From the NCBI GenBank assembly GCA_018417955.1, contig JACTVC010000007.1:744001-808000 (forward strand): 64,000 nt of DNA. The letters run 5' to 3'. The notes beneath the pieces were generated by a model. The model had not been told where the DNA came from. It did not search any database and saw nothing but the letters and a program-made list of their open reading frames with translations. Below, piece by piece: positions 43,353 through 54,874 of the stretch. Numbering within the stretch: position 1 is the first letter of the stretch; the number at the start of each line of letters is the position of its first letter. The DNA is from Laccaria trichodermophora. Its lineage: Eukaryota; Basidiomycota; Agaricomycetes; Agaricales; Hydnangiaceae. The position numbers and the translations under genes were made by a program.

Positions 43353-44875
43353 TTAATTTTTTGAAGCGAATCCGAGACGATTGGAACCTCCGCAAGTAAA
43401 GTCGGCGTAATTGGTGCAAGCCATATTACACTGCGGATCCGGAACGGAATTGGCATTAATGATCGTTTGAGTTAGGTTCCCACACCCTGGAAGCTTTTAG
43501 TACCAAATGAAAAAAAAAAAAAAAAAGGTATCGAATTACGGTACTCACAGCATTCTTGACTAAATTCGAATCCAGCAAACACCCACCCATCCGCACTACA
43601 TCTATCCATGCAAACAAATGGTGTCATTTCTTCCGGTCCGATTGGATTACTTGGCTGATAAGGCAATATGCGTTGTCCACCAGATCTGGTTTCGATCAGG
43701 TAAACTGTGTTTGACACGAAGGCCAAAAAGATACCTACAGGTATGCCTCGTCACTAAACCACATTTAGCTGTCGGTGAAGTGAAACAGTTCGAATGGATT
43801 ATACGTACGAGAGGCAGCGCCTATAGTTCCAAGTCCCGTTGTACGGGAAGTTAAATGACGCAGGTGGTCCAACGCTAATGGATCTGGTGGGAAAAATGTA
43901 TTCGTTGAGGGCGTTGGAGCCTCCGCAAACTTGTGCTGGGTTGCCGGCACAAGGAAAGTTGCATGCGCTAGATGACGGAAATATTGGAGGGCGGCCATAC
44001 ATGTCGGCGTTTCCACACCCTAGAGAAGGATAAGTTGGAGGCTTACATGTATGGCCGTCCAGAATCAAGAAGGATTGTGTCACTTACAGCACTCAGATCC
44101 GAATTCAAGGCCTGCAAGGGAGAATCCCCCAGCATCACAAGCATTCAGGCATCGCTCAACCGTCATAAAATCCGACCGTTCTTGAAGATGATGTAGCGAA
44201 CGTAAAGTGGGATTATCCCTAAGACTCTAAGATCAACACCAAAATTAGCGAGGCGAGGAGAAACATACGGAAGACAGATGAAGTCTCCCCGAAAACTGGA
44301 CTCCCATTGACCAAAAGAACCAACCTCCTGAGCGATGACGGGGGGCCTGATGGAATACTCCAACATATCGTTAACCCCGCCACAAAATTCAGATGTATTG
44401 CCTGGACAGGATGTTGAACACGAGCTATTGCTGACGGCGATGTTTCCAGGCTTTATGACATTGCCGCACCCTGTCAAATTGCACAACCGATAAGAAGTAT
44501 GTAAGTAAATGGGAATTTGTCAAACATACAGCACTGGGACCCCGCTACGAGCCCCGCCCTGATGTAGCCGGAAGAAATGCAGGTGTCGATGCATCTCTCA
44601 ACGGTCATGTCCGCACTCGTGCCCAGCTCGAAAGATAATGTCGTGGGCCTAATGTCTGAATCGATATCAATCCGAGCATGTGATAAATGCGATACGAACG
44701 TGAAGCATCCATCCACGGCAAAGTTCTTGTAAGTGGAGAGGACGGCGGGCCCATCTCGGGCTCCCAGGGAAGTCGACAAAACCTATCAAAGGTCATCAGC
44801 TCAGCTTACGGCGACCGAAATATGCATATTAATTCTGGTGAGGAGAAGAGATAATGAGAGAGTTGCAAGAAACAT
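43353..44875 (-). CDS. Secreted protein with three WSC domains
   Basis: Starts at 44875 with a signal peptide (MFLATLSLSLLLTRINM). Three WSC modules follow, each with the Cys spacing and closing C-G-G: module 1 VDGCFTFVSH...CIDTCISSGYIRAGL...SQCWCGN...CSTSCPGNTSEFCGG; module 2 CLNACDAGGFSLAGLEFGSE-CWCGN...CNFPCAGNPAQVCGG; module 3 CMDRCSADGWVFAGFEFSQE-CWCGN...CNMACTNYADFTCGG, stop at 43353. WSC domains bind carbohydrate (glucan/xylan) and sit at the fungal wall or on secreted enzymes. There is no membrane anchor or catalytic domain, so it is probably a wall-binding secreted protein. In every module an intron interrupts the same place, the Trp codon of CWCGN. The first intron (about 44788-44814) is only about 27 nt. 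Confidence 0.87.
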
Positions 44876-44984
44876 ACTCGATAACTTTACCGAGACGTTT
44901 GCGAAAAGGTCCTTTTAAAGTTTTTTTTCGGGGGGGAATAATGTAGGTTGAAGAACGTGGTAAAGTGCATGGGTTCAAGCGAGT

Positions 44985-45165
44985 ACGGTGCGCCAGGTGT
45001 ATAAGCCAAGATTTCAAGACGCGTTCAAACGTCGAAGCCTTGGTTGCCCTGGTTCAACTCCCCTTTGAGCTGTGTCATTCACATTTCGCATGTATATACG
45101 TTGGCATATTCTATTAGTTTATGTATCTCCTTATGTTTTCTCCTTATGTTTTTTCTGAAACTTTT
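44985..45165 (+). repeat. SINE-like repeat, copy 1 (inverted partner at 54.0-54.2 kb)
   Basis: GTGCGCCAGGTGTATAAGCC, AAGATTTCAAGACGCGTTCA and CTGGTTCAACTCCC are followed by TCTCCTTATGTTTTCTCCTT. The same strings occur in reverse complement at 54010-54225. GGTTCAACTCCC is a good pol III B box, and the body has a tRNA-like stem and loop. No acceptor stem pairs, so it is tRNA-derived rather than a tRNA. Confidence 0.65.
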
Positions 45166-45594
45166 TTCCAATCCCCATATTCTTGTTTCATTCGGGACAT
45201 TTATTTATTCTCGGAAATTGAGAATAAATTATATAAATTATTCAGGGATAACATTAGCAAGGAAATGAAGAAGAAATTCAAATCTTCAATGACTTCAGCA
45301 TTTGACTACAGCTTCAATTGTGAAAATAATAAAATATCTTCGGATGATGAAAGCTGAGGATACGACATATAAGGAAGATATTGTGACATGTCACGACTTT
45401 CACGTGCCTTGCGGGCGTGTCGTTGTCGTTGGCTCAAGCCCACTGGCACTCTTGTCCGACTCTGGCTTCGCTGAGGCTTCAGCACCACGCGATAGGCACT
45501 CTGGTTTTGCCGAGTCCCTTCGTGGGTGTTTGCTTTGGCACTGCTGCAGGTTTGGGGTGCCCATGCTTGGCCATGTGTGCGCCAAAATCGAGAG

Positions 45595-45866
45595 CGTTCA
45601 CGCCCCACTATTGGATTTCACTATCATCACTGGTTGGAAGGTATGTTGCAGATTGCATCAATATTTCTTTGCAAATCTTCCCATTTTTATTTTGCTTTTG
45701 CAGGCCACCATGAAGCCAATCTTCCCTGCAGCAATTGGCGGAGACCTCAAACTCGTTCATCTCTCTAATGCCTTGCATATGGTTGATGGAGCCAAACCCC
45801 TTCAGGTTGGAGGTGTCTGTAAGGCAGAAGTTCGCATCGTTTTCGCCATCAACGCCAACGAACCAC
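45595..45866 (+). pseudogene. Fragment of fatty acid synthase beta (FAS1-like)
   Basis: HAPLLDFTIITGWK, then a retained GTATGT..TGCAG intron (about 63 nt), then ATMKPIFPAAIGGDLKLVHL, SNALHMVDGAKPLQVG and VCKAEVRIVFAIN. This is the stretch of fungal FAS beta around the dehydratase region (family form: ITGWKAIMKSIFPA-IDGDLL, then KLVHLSNGF and GDVCKAEARI). The match is very close but is limited to about 65 residues. No other FAS part is found within 2 kb; the flanks are unrelated open sequence. It still contains an intron, so it arose from genomic DNA, not from mRNA. It is a duplicated or transposon-carried gene fragment. Confidence 0.8.
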
Positions 45867-46240
45867 CGTCAATGCCCCATGCATCATCGCCAGCGGGGGG
45901 TCTCTACATGGCCTCCACGCTCAACCACCGCCATCGGCGACACCGCTCAAAACTACCTGCCACGCCCTTGCCTCACGCACGCAGAACCGGCTGGGCTTTC
46001 GCCAACTCCTTGCACCACCCATTTGCTAATTCTGCGATGTTTGGTTATTGTGGCTATCGGAGACTCTTCGTTGTCAAACCGCGTCATACTCAACATTTCG
46101 CCTATAATTAAGGCGAATGACAGGTCCGGGAAGGGAGCAGTTGTAAGGACAAAGGGGGTTGGAATGACGAGATCAGGAGGATTAATAACAAGAACTGCAC
46201 GAGTCGCTTGAAGGATATGTCTTGAGCTATCACCTTTACA

Positions 46241-46531
46241 ATGTCTTCTACCCCCTCGCAACTCCACTTACTTTCGCTGCTGCCAGTGTCTGAGGATGAC
46301 GTTAGCATTGTGGTTTTGAAGTCATCGATTCGTATCGGGTTCGACCCCTCTCAAACCGAAGATCAGCACACCCGTTTGGTCTGTGTCGGACGCGCAGTCG
46401 GTACCGTCATCATCAACATCACCTATCGCGCAGGTTTTTGTTTTCTCATTGCTAACTTCCAATACTGATCCGTTATATTTGTAGGTCTTGTAGATGGAGC
46501 CATGAAGTGCTACTCTGCGTTTACTTGAAGT
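46241..46531 (+). CDS. Possible small hypothetical protein
   Basis: ATG at 46241 (MSSTPSQLHLLSLLPVSEDD) runs through HTRLVCVGRAVGTVIINITY to a GTTTTT..TGTAG intron and a short last exon (GLVDGAMKCYSAFT). About 78 residues with an acceptable splice signal but no recognised family. Downstream sequence to 47600 holds other coding-like scraps (for example APCGIVNFEDDFICFKSFPV near 46840) that I cannot assemble. Confidence 0.3.
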
Positions 46532-47599
46532 ACAATACATACTTGAGATATCGTAATGGAGTTAAAGCTTGGTGCGGAAGTAATGCCAACACTGCGGTAT
46601 CTAATTGTTTTGCCTGATGCAGCCGTGACTGTTAGCGGGAGGACCGCCACCATTCAACTGGCCTCCCAACTGGCCTCCCCTGCCCTCACCATTGTCTGAT
46701 GTGAAGCGCGAAGGATGCCTGCGCGTGTCCATCAAGTGGGTAATTCGACTGGGTAGGCTGCTTATCAAAAAAAAATTCTGTTGAATGTGGCTCACTAACC
46801 TTGGGTTACACAGGAGTGTATAGCCGACGAGATGGATGCACCCTGTGGCATCGTCAATTTCGAGGATGATTTCATCTGTTTTAAATCATTTCCCGTTGTC
46901 GTGGTTGCACAAAAATGTGGTCCTCACCATATTGTGTGCCGGGTGGGCAGCGAACTTGACTTGGGTGAGTCATTGAAGGCTTGATGGTATTCTTTGTGGG
47001 ATCTGAGGTTTTTATCGAGTTCTTTGCTTATTTATATCTTACCTCGACCAAACTTGTGACGCCCTTCCATCTCGGCTCTTACAAAAAAATTGATCATTTT
47101 AGCTGTGTACAGGGAATCATCGCATCACTGATAATTTATGCTTGCTGACTCATTCTACTCTGAAGAAAAGTTTCGACAGTAAGTCTTGATATCAATAGCA
47201 ATTCTTCCGCCAACTTACAATGAAAAAAGGTCTTCGATCCTCGGTCATGCGCTGTGATATAGGATTGGAAGGGAATGCCCAGAGGCCATAGTCAAACAGT
47301 GGTATATAGCTAGATTTGGATATCTTACATAATATATTGATCTTTTGTCTTGAACCACCACCTTGTCAGCAGTCTTGCCATCCTCTTGCACTACATGTAG
47401 TGCTTTGTATAACTGTACTTCCTACAGTATGCATAGTCATGTTGGGCCAGCTGAGTATCTTGTAACTGCTCATTGCTCACTCATGGGTGTTGATCCCAGA
47501 TCCACCCATTCTTGCCTCCTCCTTCCCTCTTGGCTTCAGCTATGCAAGAAGTTCAGAGTGAACACTTCACATGCGCCCAGTAAGTTGGCATGTAAAGTT

Positions 47600-47845
47600 T
47601 GATTTTGCGCAGCAGCTGCAATCAACAATAGCAAGCCATACTTCTGCGCGGCAGAAGGTTAGCTTATGGTCAGTGAAATTGTGCTTTCGCATTGTAGCTG
47701 CATTGAACAATAGCAGGACCACACTTCTGTGCAGCAGAAGATTAGCACATGGTTAGTGAAACTGCGCTTTTGCATCATAGCTGCATTGAACAATAGCAGG
47801 ACCACACTTCGATGCGGCAGAAGGGTTGGTGCATGCCGATGTGAT
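47600..47845 (+). repeat. 82-bp tandem repeat, three copies
   Basis: CA(A/T)T(C/G)AACAATAGCA recurs at 47619, 47701 and 47783, each followed 20-30 nt later by ACTTC(T/G)(G/A)(C/T)GC(G/A)GCAGAAG. It lies in the 5' flank of the integrase-like gene. Confidence 0.75.
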
Positions 47846-47992
47846 GCATATTTGCCCCCACCTGCTGATATGAACATTACATGGTTTGCTGGTATATATG
47901 TGGTAAGTCCTGCTCGTTGCCGTCACCCCCATTCGACTCATCTTACGACTCCTCATAACTACGCTTTCCTAGATATCTGCATCTTATATCTG

Positions 47993-49569
47993 ATGTTGAC
48001 GAACAATAACCCAACTGGCAAAAATCAATACAAGAATCGCCGTAAGTTCTGACCACTCCCCGCCTCTTAGACCTGAGTGCTAAAGTCCTTATTCAGCACC
48101 GCCAGACGATCCACACATCGCTGCTCTCCTTCGTGATTATCATTGTCAGGGGTTGGGAAGCCGCAAGATCCTTCCGGAGTTGCTTCAAAAGGAGCATGGC
48201 ATCATGCTCGGGTATGCAACTATCTGTTTATCATGTTTCAATATTGAATTCTTTGCTAGAGAGGCCTCTGTTGCGAAGCGATTAAAGGCACTTGGCCTTA
48301 CAGGTAGTGGTGCGACAACTAAGCAACTACCTGCCGACATCAAACGCCAACTCATCCTCGACCAAATGGCTCAAGATCCTGCAGGACGACAAGGACCTAG
48401 CACAGTCAAAGAGGCTATTGCATGGAATACAGGTATTCATCTCACAAGGTGGGTCCATAGTCGGGTACAGCTTCATCTTTCTAAGTCGTTTACCTTTTTT
48501 TCCTCAGGGAGTTTTGCCGAACTGAAATGAGGGCACTTGATTCCGAGGCATATGATGCTCGTGAACCAACAGCCAAGAGAATTCCTTGGAGTGCCATCAT
48601 CAGCCTTGGTCCTCATCATGAATGGAGTTGCGATGGCCATGACAAGCTATCTGCTATTGGTTTTCCCATCTGGGGAGTTCGGGATGTATGGTCCAAGATG
48701 TGGCTGGGTCTTTGGGTGGTTCCTAACAATCAGTTACTCAAGGCCATCGCCTATCTGTATCTTTCTCTTATTGTTGAGCTTGAAGGTCAGTTATTGTAGC
48801 TTTCGCAGCCTGTTGATGTCGTGTTAAGACTTTTATTGTTGGCAGGTATGCCCCTTCAGTCCACTACAGATTGTGGCTTGGAAACCACACTCATGTTCGG
48901 CCTCGCAAATGCTCTTTGGTAACACTCTCGATTCGCTTTTTGTATATCTCAGAGCTGATGACTATATTCATCAATCTAGGGAGCAGTTTTCTCCTGAACT
49001 CAATGAGGTCAATATAGGGCCAGCACATCGTTTCATGAAAAGTGTCCACAATATCACGATTGAGCGAGGATGGAACCAGGTTCACAATAAGTGGGGAACA
49101 AACATCAAAATGTTTTGGGAGAACGGTGCTGAAGTATATGACTCATCAAATCCCGTGCAATAGTATGTCATACTCTTCATGCTCTTCCTCTTCACAAGCC
49201 AACTCATGTGCTTAGTGAACTAGTCCAATGGCTGTGGCCGAAGCTTATTCAGGAGGAGCTAGATCATTTTCGCAAAGTCAACAATGACCACAAGCCAAAG
49301 AAGATGACTGCGTCGAAGCTCCCTTCTGGAGTGAGTCCGCACATTGCATTTACTCTCCCAGAGAAATACGGCGGTGAGAATTGTCTGCAACCACTTGACA
49401 TTACCGTTGTTCAAGGTTTGATGGAGGATCTTGGGGGAGAGGAGCTCGTTCAGTTTGTCTCTCCTGAGTATGCTGCACATGCGGAAGAAGTATTCAACTC
49501 TCTCAGGGTTGAGGAGCTAACCACGGCCAACGTTTGGAATGTTTTCACCGCAATGCTACCTCACATGTA
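47993..49569 (+). CDS. Integrase core (DDE) domain protein, intact transposase-like gene
   Basis: Six introns, all in phase, join MLTNNNPTGKNQYKNR; DPHIAALLRDYHCQGLGSRK; KRLKALGLTGSGATTKQLPA; CRTEMRALDSEAYDAREPTA; HHEWSCDGHDKLSAIGFPIW; MPLQSTTDCGLETTLMFGLA; KSVHNITIERGWNQVHNKWG; and LVQWLWPKLIQ. The candidate catalytic triad is Asp in CDGHDK, Asp in TTDCG and Glu in TIERGW, as in the eukaryotic integrase-core family in which SVHNxxIERxW is characteristic. An N-terminal helix-turn-helix precedes the catalytic core, and a conserved C-terminal part (LPSGVSPHIAFTLPEKYGGE) follows. The full frame is open. No terminal repeats were found next to it, so it may be a domesticated gene or a member of a multi-gene host family. 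Confidence 0.82.
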
Positions 49570-49653
49570 AAATGGCTTGCCAAGATCATCTTTAGAATTC
49601 ATCATATGTACATTTTTACGCAGCTATTATATACTACTTATTCAGAGTGTATG

Positions 49654-52017
49654 CTAATCATGGACTTCTTTCTTGGGGGAAGGAAATCCGAAACGAAGTG
49701 GTCGTTCCACCAGTGGTGGTGTCAATTCACACTCACCCAAGGTAACAACAGCGTCTTTCAGTCCCAATTTTCGGCAAAGAGCCTGACATGTGTGTTGCTT
49801 CTGCCATTCCTCCATGTGTATGCGACCGCCATCCCAAAAGCCTGTTTCGCAAGTAAAACTATGAAATCTTCAACACGAAATTCACATGGTGATGCTGCCA
49901 GTGAACAGAAACTTACGAATGCGCTTGAGGATCGAAAAGGATAACCTCTTTATCAGGCCCGACTACACCTAGTGTCATCAATTAGACGATGTCTTGAGCA
50001 GAAAATTCTGAAATACAAACCTTGCAAGTCCGAAAGAAGCAGGAACCCATTGCTATCGACAAGAACATGATGAGAGTAGGCATCTATGACATGCCCAACC
50101 TCATCATTATTGTTACCAGCCTGATTGCTTCCACTGAATTTCCTCTCTTTGTACAGACCAGTTGTCGCGATAAGTGGGGCTGCCAAAAAGACAGGGTAGA
50201 TGAGACTGCAATTGTCTTCTTCGCCATCAGCTGGATGTGGTAGCATCCCCAATGTGACCTTTCCAATAAAGGCACCTTCAAAATTCCAACGAATGCCTGG
50301 TGGCAAGAACTATGAGTCCCGCCCACAGTTGGTTCAGCGACTTACTTGGTTCGACTGCTGCACCCATGGCCCTTACCCTCGTTTCGAAGGAGTTCGCAAA
50401 ATACTGACCCAGGGCCAGAAGGCACAACTCAGCAATCAAATCGATTGAATTTTGCGCTTCAACCACTTGTTCCGGCTTACATTGAAATATGGCATACATT
50501 TTCCCACCTGTTCGCCCCTAAAGAGCGTTAGGCACTTGGTTTCCTAAGATCAGAGAGAACTTACTGCAAATGCAAACTTCATGAACCCTTTCGAAATGTA
50601 ACCGCCAGCAGGTTTGTCACTAATGTGCCTCCTCCAGTCTCTGGCAATCTTGATCGTCTCAGTCTCGAGGCTAACATGCTCCGAAAGATTCCCATATGTA
50701 TCAGTAGTAAACATGGTCCTCTCAAATTTGTATTCATCATATGCAAGTTCAACCTGAATGGGACTTTCTACCGCCGGGTTCCTACAGGGTTGGAATGAGC
50801 TAGTATAACTTGATGTGAGGCCTAGTGCAGGAAATGAGTATTCATCCAAGAGATGACGATATTATGTACCTGCACGAGAAGCACTACGCTTTGAGGATGT
50901 TGCACAGGGTAAGGATGATCGAGCAGTTGAACGCTTAGTAGACCTCAAGCTCCTCTCAGTTGGGAAAACACCATCATCGTCGTCTTCTTCCCAATCCTAA
51001 ATCCAAGCGACAATGAGTAATGAGTCAAGGCGACGACAGAAAGGTAGAAACGTACTTCCACTTCACACACATAGACACAGAGTGTCAATTGATGGTCCTT
51101 GATGTCGTTGGGTGTAATTTTGCCTTCTTGTTTAAGGCGTTCGAATAGACTTTCAACAGTCCCCAGTAAATCCTTCTCTGAGGGCATGAAGTTATGTACA
51201 CCTTTGCCATGAGCAATTCCAAATTGTACACTGCCAATAAACCATCAGGATCAGATTGGACGAATAAAAATGTTGCCATACTCCTCAAAATTAAGAGTGA
51301 TCGGCTTTGATTGTTGAGCCGCTGCCACGCTGTAATATCCATTTTTCAGCTCCGCCTTCGCAAAGTCAAACATCTCCTTTGCGAGATCTGTTCCCATCCA
51401 TTTCTTGTGAACGGGGAGGGTCTGAGCCTGTATTTGATACCTCCATAAGCCGAAATTTGGAAAGAGATGATGATTCCGACCTTGCGAGCAGCCTTTCCAG
51501 CTGATGGGTATATGAAAAGGGAGATTTCTGTGGTGAACGCCTCGGTTTTCAATGCTTTGCGAAGGATCGCCATGTGGTCTTTCATCTGACTTGCAGCCTG
51601 GAGCTGGGGATTCTGCTTTCAGGTTAATCAATGCTCGGAAGCAGTTTTTTGATATTGAGTGCTCCGGTCCATAATGCTAGACCTTACATCTAAGAAGAAT
51701 TGTCATAGCAGTATAAGAACAAGAGAAATTTCATACCAGGAGCGTCAGGATCACGTTCAAGATCAAGTTGGCGACATGCACCACAAAACTCTACCCTCAA
51801 GAATGGGTAGACAACCGAACAGCTCGCACATTGAGGTTGGCCCTGTAGGAGTTAACATCTCAGCGACTACAAAAAGGTATTGAGTGTAGCAGGCAAACCG
51901 TACCTCAACAACACCACGTTCAATTTCTGATTTTGCCTCGCTAAGTTTGGTGCACTTTCGGCAGATGACCCCTGTTAGTCGAGGAAAATTTAGCGAGCAA
52001 CCTTCACATAGTCCCAT
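49654..52017 (-). CDS. Alpha-type protein kinase with N-terminal zinc-ribbon-like motifs
   Basis: Starts MGLCEGCSLNFPRL at 52017 (an in-frame ATG also exists at 52107). Two Cys4 motifs occur at the N-terminus, CEGC...CRKC and CASC...CGAC (about residues 4-22 and 39-60). A linker follows with VHKKWMGTDLAKEMFDFAKA and an Arg/Ser-rich segment. The alpha-kinase domain has KPAGGYISKGFMKFAFA with a Gly-rich N-lobe, LALGQYFANSFETR, PLIATTGLYKERKFSGSNQA, GHVIDAYSHHVLVDSNGFLL, SDLQG-VVGPDKEVILFDPQA and GFWDGG. It ends with the zinc-binding HTCQALCRKLGL. The family (MHCK/EF2K type) phosphorylates Ser/Thr in helical substrates, and its expansion is typical of mushrooms. Many introns were placed by eye; inner boundaries are approximate. 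Tail-to-tail with the integrase gene, 84 bp apart. Confidence 0.85.
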
Positions 52018-54000
52018 ATCTGTGGTTGAAGTTGGGGAATGATTTATGAGAGGGGCAGAATGAGGGGTGTATGGCAAGCCACAAAACTTTATTTCTCTAA
52101 CTAGCAAGTTGACTTGTCAAAACTGTATAAGGCAGAGATCCCGAGTGAGATCGTTGCAATAAGCGGCATAATCTTCCACCATTTGCGCACTGCACAGTTT
52201 GTGACTGAAAAGAAGTGGAATATGAGCACGTATAGCCAATTGACAAATGCTATGAACTTGCCTGCCAAACGACCGAGTTTGCGTTGCCGCTTCAGGTATA
52301 TCAAGGGGGTGGCGGAACGTGGAAAATGTACCAACACTCCCTATTTTTTTCTCGTGGATTTGGCTGACCTCCCCCCCTCTCCTCTTACTATATAAGGTAT
52401 GTTTTCCAAGTTCCGATGTTTTTTATTAAATGTTGTTTTGTCCCATGGTCCCGCATTTAAAAAAATTCTGCACCGTCCCTACCTAAACTGAGAACTCACA
52501 AACCCGGGCCGTGACTTTCAAATAACAATTGAAGATGCTCTGGTTTCACGGAGGAACATACCTGAGCAAACACAGTGAGTTTCACAGACTGTTAACAGCG
52601 TATTTACTTGCGAAATTGTCACATAGAAAAATTCATTCATTGCATATAAAGAGGTTTTGTCGCCGCTTTCACAATCAAGAGCCTCAAAATGGCCTTGAAC
52701 AAGCTTCCTTCTTTCTCAAGAAACTTGTTTGGAGCCTCAAATTCGGCCTGGACGCGGCTAGTACTTAATGAGAAAAAAGGTTCCCTCGCTCCCCGCCTGA
52801 TCATCCACACGTCGAGTCACAACTGCAGACGTCGGAATTACCTGGCTGGCGTCATCGTTGATGGTGTATAGGAGTATGCGAGGGCGTTGAAGGCGGAGTC
52901 AGGAGTAGTACGAGGTATGACGCGCTAAGGTGGTTTGAAGTCACATTCAGGAATGAAGAACAGACGATTGGCTGATGCTCAGGCTCAATTTGCGACAAAA
53001 ATCGATCAGGTCACTATTTTTTTTTCAGCCTTCGGCAGGACCCCCCCCCCTCCCAGCCAGTGTTCGGGATCCACGTTCCGCCACCCCCTTGAGGTATATT
53101 CTAAAATATATTCTAAAAACTTAACTACTTTGCCATCGGACGCATACCTGCGATACCAGCCGGAAGGGGAGTGGGGGACGGCGTTCCCTTCGAACGAAGA
53201 AACCGTGGTATACGTCGTGGAGACACCGGCTGCTTTGTGGGCGATGGTCACTGAGACAATTCCTTCATCTCCCAAAACGACTAGCTGTAGGCGGCTCAAG
53301 ATTTTTCCACTCAGAAGCGTGCATACAGCCCAAGCTGTCCAGCCAATTGCCTATTTGGAGGTAGTTGCATGGTGGGTTCATGTTCGTCCAAGGCCGACGA
53401 TGCCTGGGACTGCTTTGAATGCGCATTGCGGACCTGTCGTGACTCGCTCTTTCGACCGATAGGGCCAGCGGTGTGGGTGTTTCTGATCTGGGATTGGGAA
53501 TTCGGCGGCGGCAGGGGCTTCCGTCCTCAGCAATGTTCAAATTGCGAAGCGCCGTGCAGGTTTCTTGGTGTTGCCGCTGGGAGGTGCAGAAAATGCCTTT
53601 ATGGGCAGACCTACAAAAAAGCATTCAGTGTCAGAAAGCAAAAGGTACATTGGGATAGGTAGGTTCCGTGGTGTTCAAGGTGAGGAGATGGTAAGCTTTA
53701 GCGAAGCGCACCATCGCGAACAGTGTGGCTAGGAAGCACATATGGGAAAGGCGACGCAAGCAAGAGGTAGAGATGGTCCTAACCCGCAAGTCCTAGTACC
53801 CTCTCGCGTTAGACACAGCGAGGAGAAGTAACGGAAAATGCAAGGCTGCGAGTTCGTGGATACTACAGTATGGTGCTTTGCGGCTTCCCGTGTGACTGTG
53901 TGTGACAAGCTCGCAGTACTCCCTCCTTATTTTATTTTTGTACTACATACTATTTCAATTTTATCATTCATTTTCATTTTCTACTCATTCCAAACCTTTA
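52018..54000. other. Long stretch without a supported gene
   Basis: Several frames of 90-175 codons overlap on both strands at 52.9-53.7 kb, but none shows a family motif or a consistent splice model. A C-rich run lies at about 53040-53050. Confidence 0.4.
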
Positions 54001-54009
54001 CTTAGAGAC

Positions 54010-54225
54010 CTGAGCCGAAAACATAAGGAGATGCAGAAAAACATAAGGAGAAAACATAAGGAGATACAGAAACTAATAAAATATGTCGACGTAGTACATG
54101 CGAAATATGAATGACACAACTCAAACGGGAATTGAACCACGGCATCCAAGGCTTTGACGCGTGACGTTTGAACGCGTCTTGAAATCTTGGCTTATACACC
54201 TGGCGCACCGTAAGCGAGCCTGATG
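54010..54225 (-). repeat. SINE-like repeat, copy 2
   Basis: Reverse-complement partner of 44985-45165. On the minus strand: TTACGGTGCGCCAGGTGTAT, GACGCGTTCAAACGTCACGC, GTGGTTCAATTCCCG (B box), then CTCCTTATGTTTTCTCCTTA repeated two to three times. This copy keeps a longer anticodon-like stem (GACGCG/CGCGTC) around TTCAAA, reminiscent of tRNA-Leu(CAA). Confidence 0.65.
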
Positions 54226-54874
54226 GTGCGCTGACGTCGGGAATCGAGAAAATTCTATATCGACATCTGTTCGATGTGATGCTTCGTTGAGGCGGGCCTA
54301 ACGAAGGCGAAGGCAAAATACCCCGCGAATTGAATCAGAATTTTCAGGGTTATTTTGGGTATGAACACCTTTCATCACGACCCCGTCAGGTTGGTCGACA
54401 TCCTTTCACTTCATATGTCAAGAATATGCCAGACTGTTTGGGAGTAAACACGGATATCAAACAAAAAAAATGAACCCAAATTCACGACTCTCTCAGCGGT
54501 CAAAAGTGGCCGTTGCACCCCTGAACTGCCCTTGAGCTTGGTGGAAATGAAATTATCCGGAATAATAATTTGTGGGGACACTTAATTTTCATAAGAAGAA
54601 TAAGGTTGGAGTCCGTTGAACGATATCACCAAGCCCCATAGCATTCCGTCCCATCAGATCTCGAGCATTGTGACATTCAGACATTAGCCATATCCGACTT
54701 TCTTGAAAATCCAATGAAGCTTTGAATGGTGAGATTTGTATATCGGACATCAAGGAACTGCCGATTCAGCTTCACTAATAGGGCTGCAAAAGAGACGCTA
54801 GAATTTTAGTTGACGCAGCTCTCAGTCGAAAACAACGACAATTACACAGATACAATCATACCAGGCGCCGCTGA

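Noticed and set aside
45302..46111. 269-codon continuous ORF as one gene
   Set aside because: It reads through a clear intron inside the FAS1-like fragment; the flanks are not similar to any known protein.
53006..53662. Overlapping ORFs at 53.0-53.7 kb
   Set aside because: Opposite-strand overlaps with no family motif and no coherent splice model.
54002..54316. 104-codon ORF over the 54-kb repeat
   Set aside because: Shadow of the SINE-like repeat.
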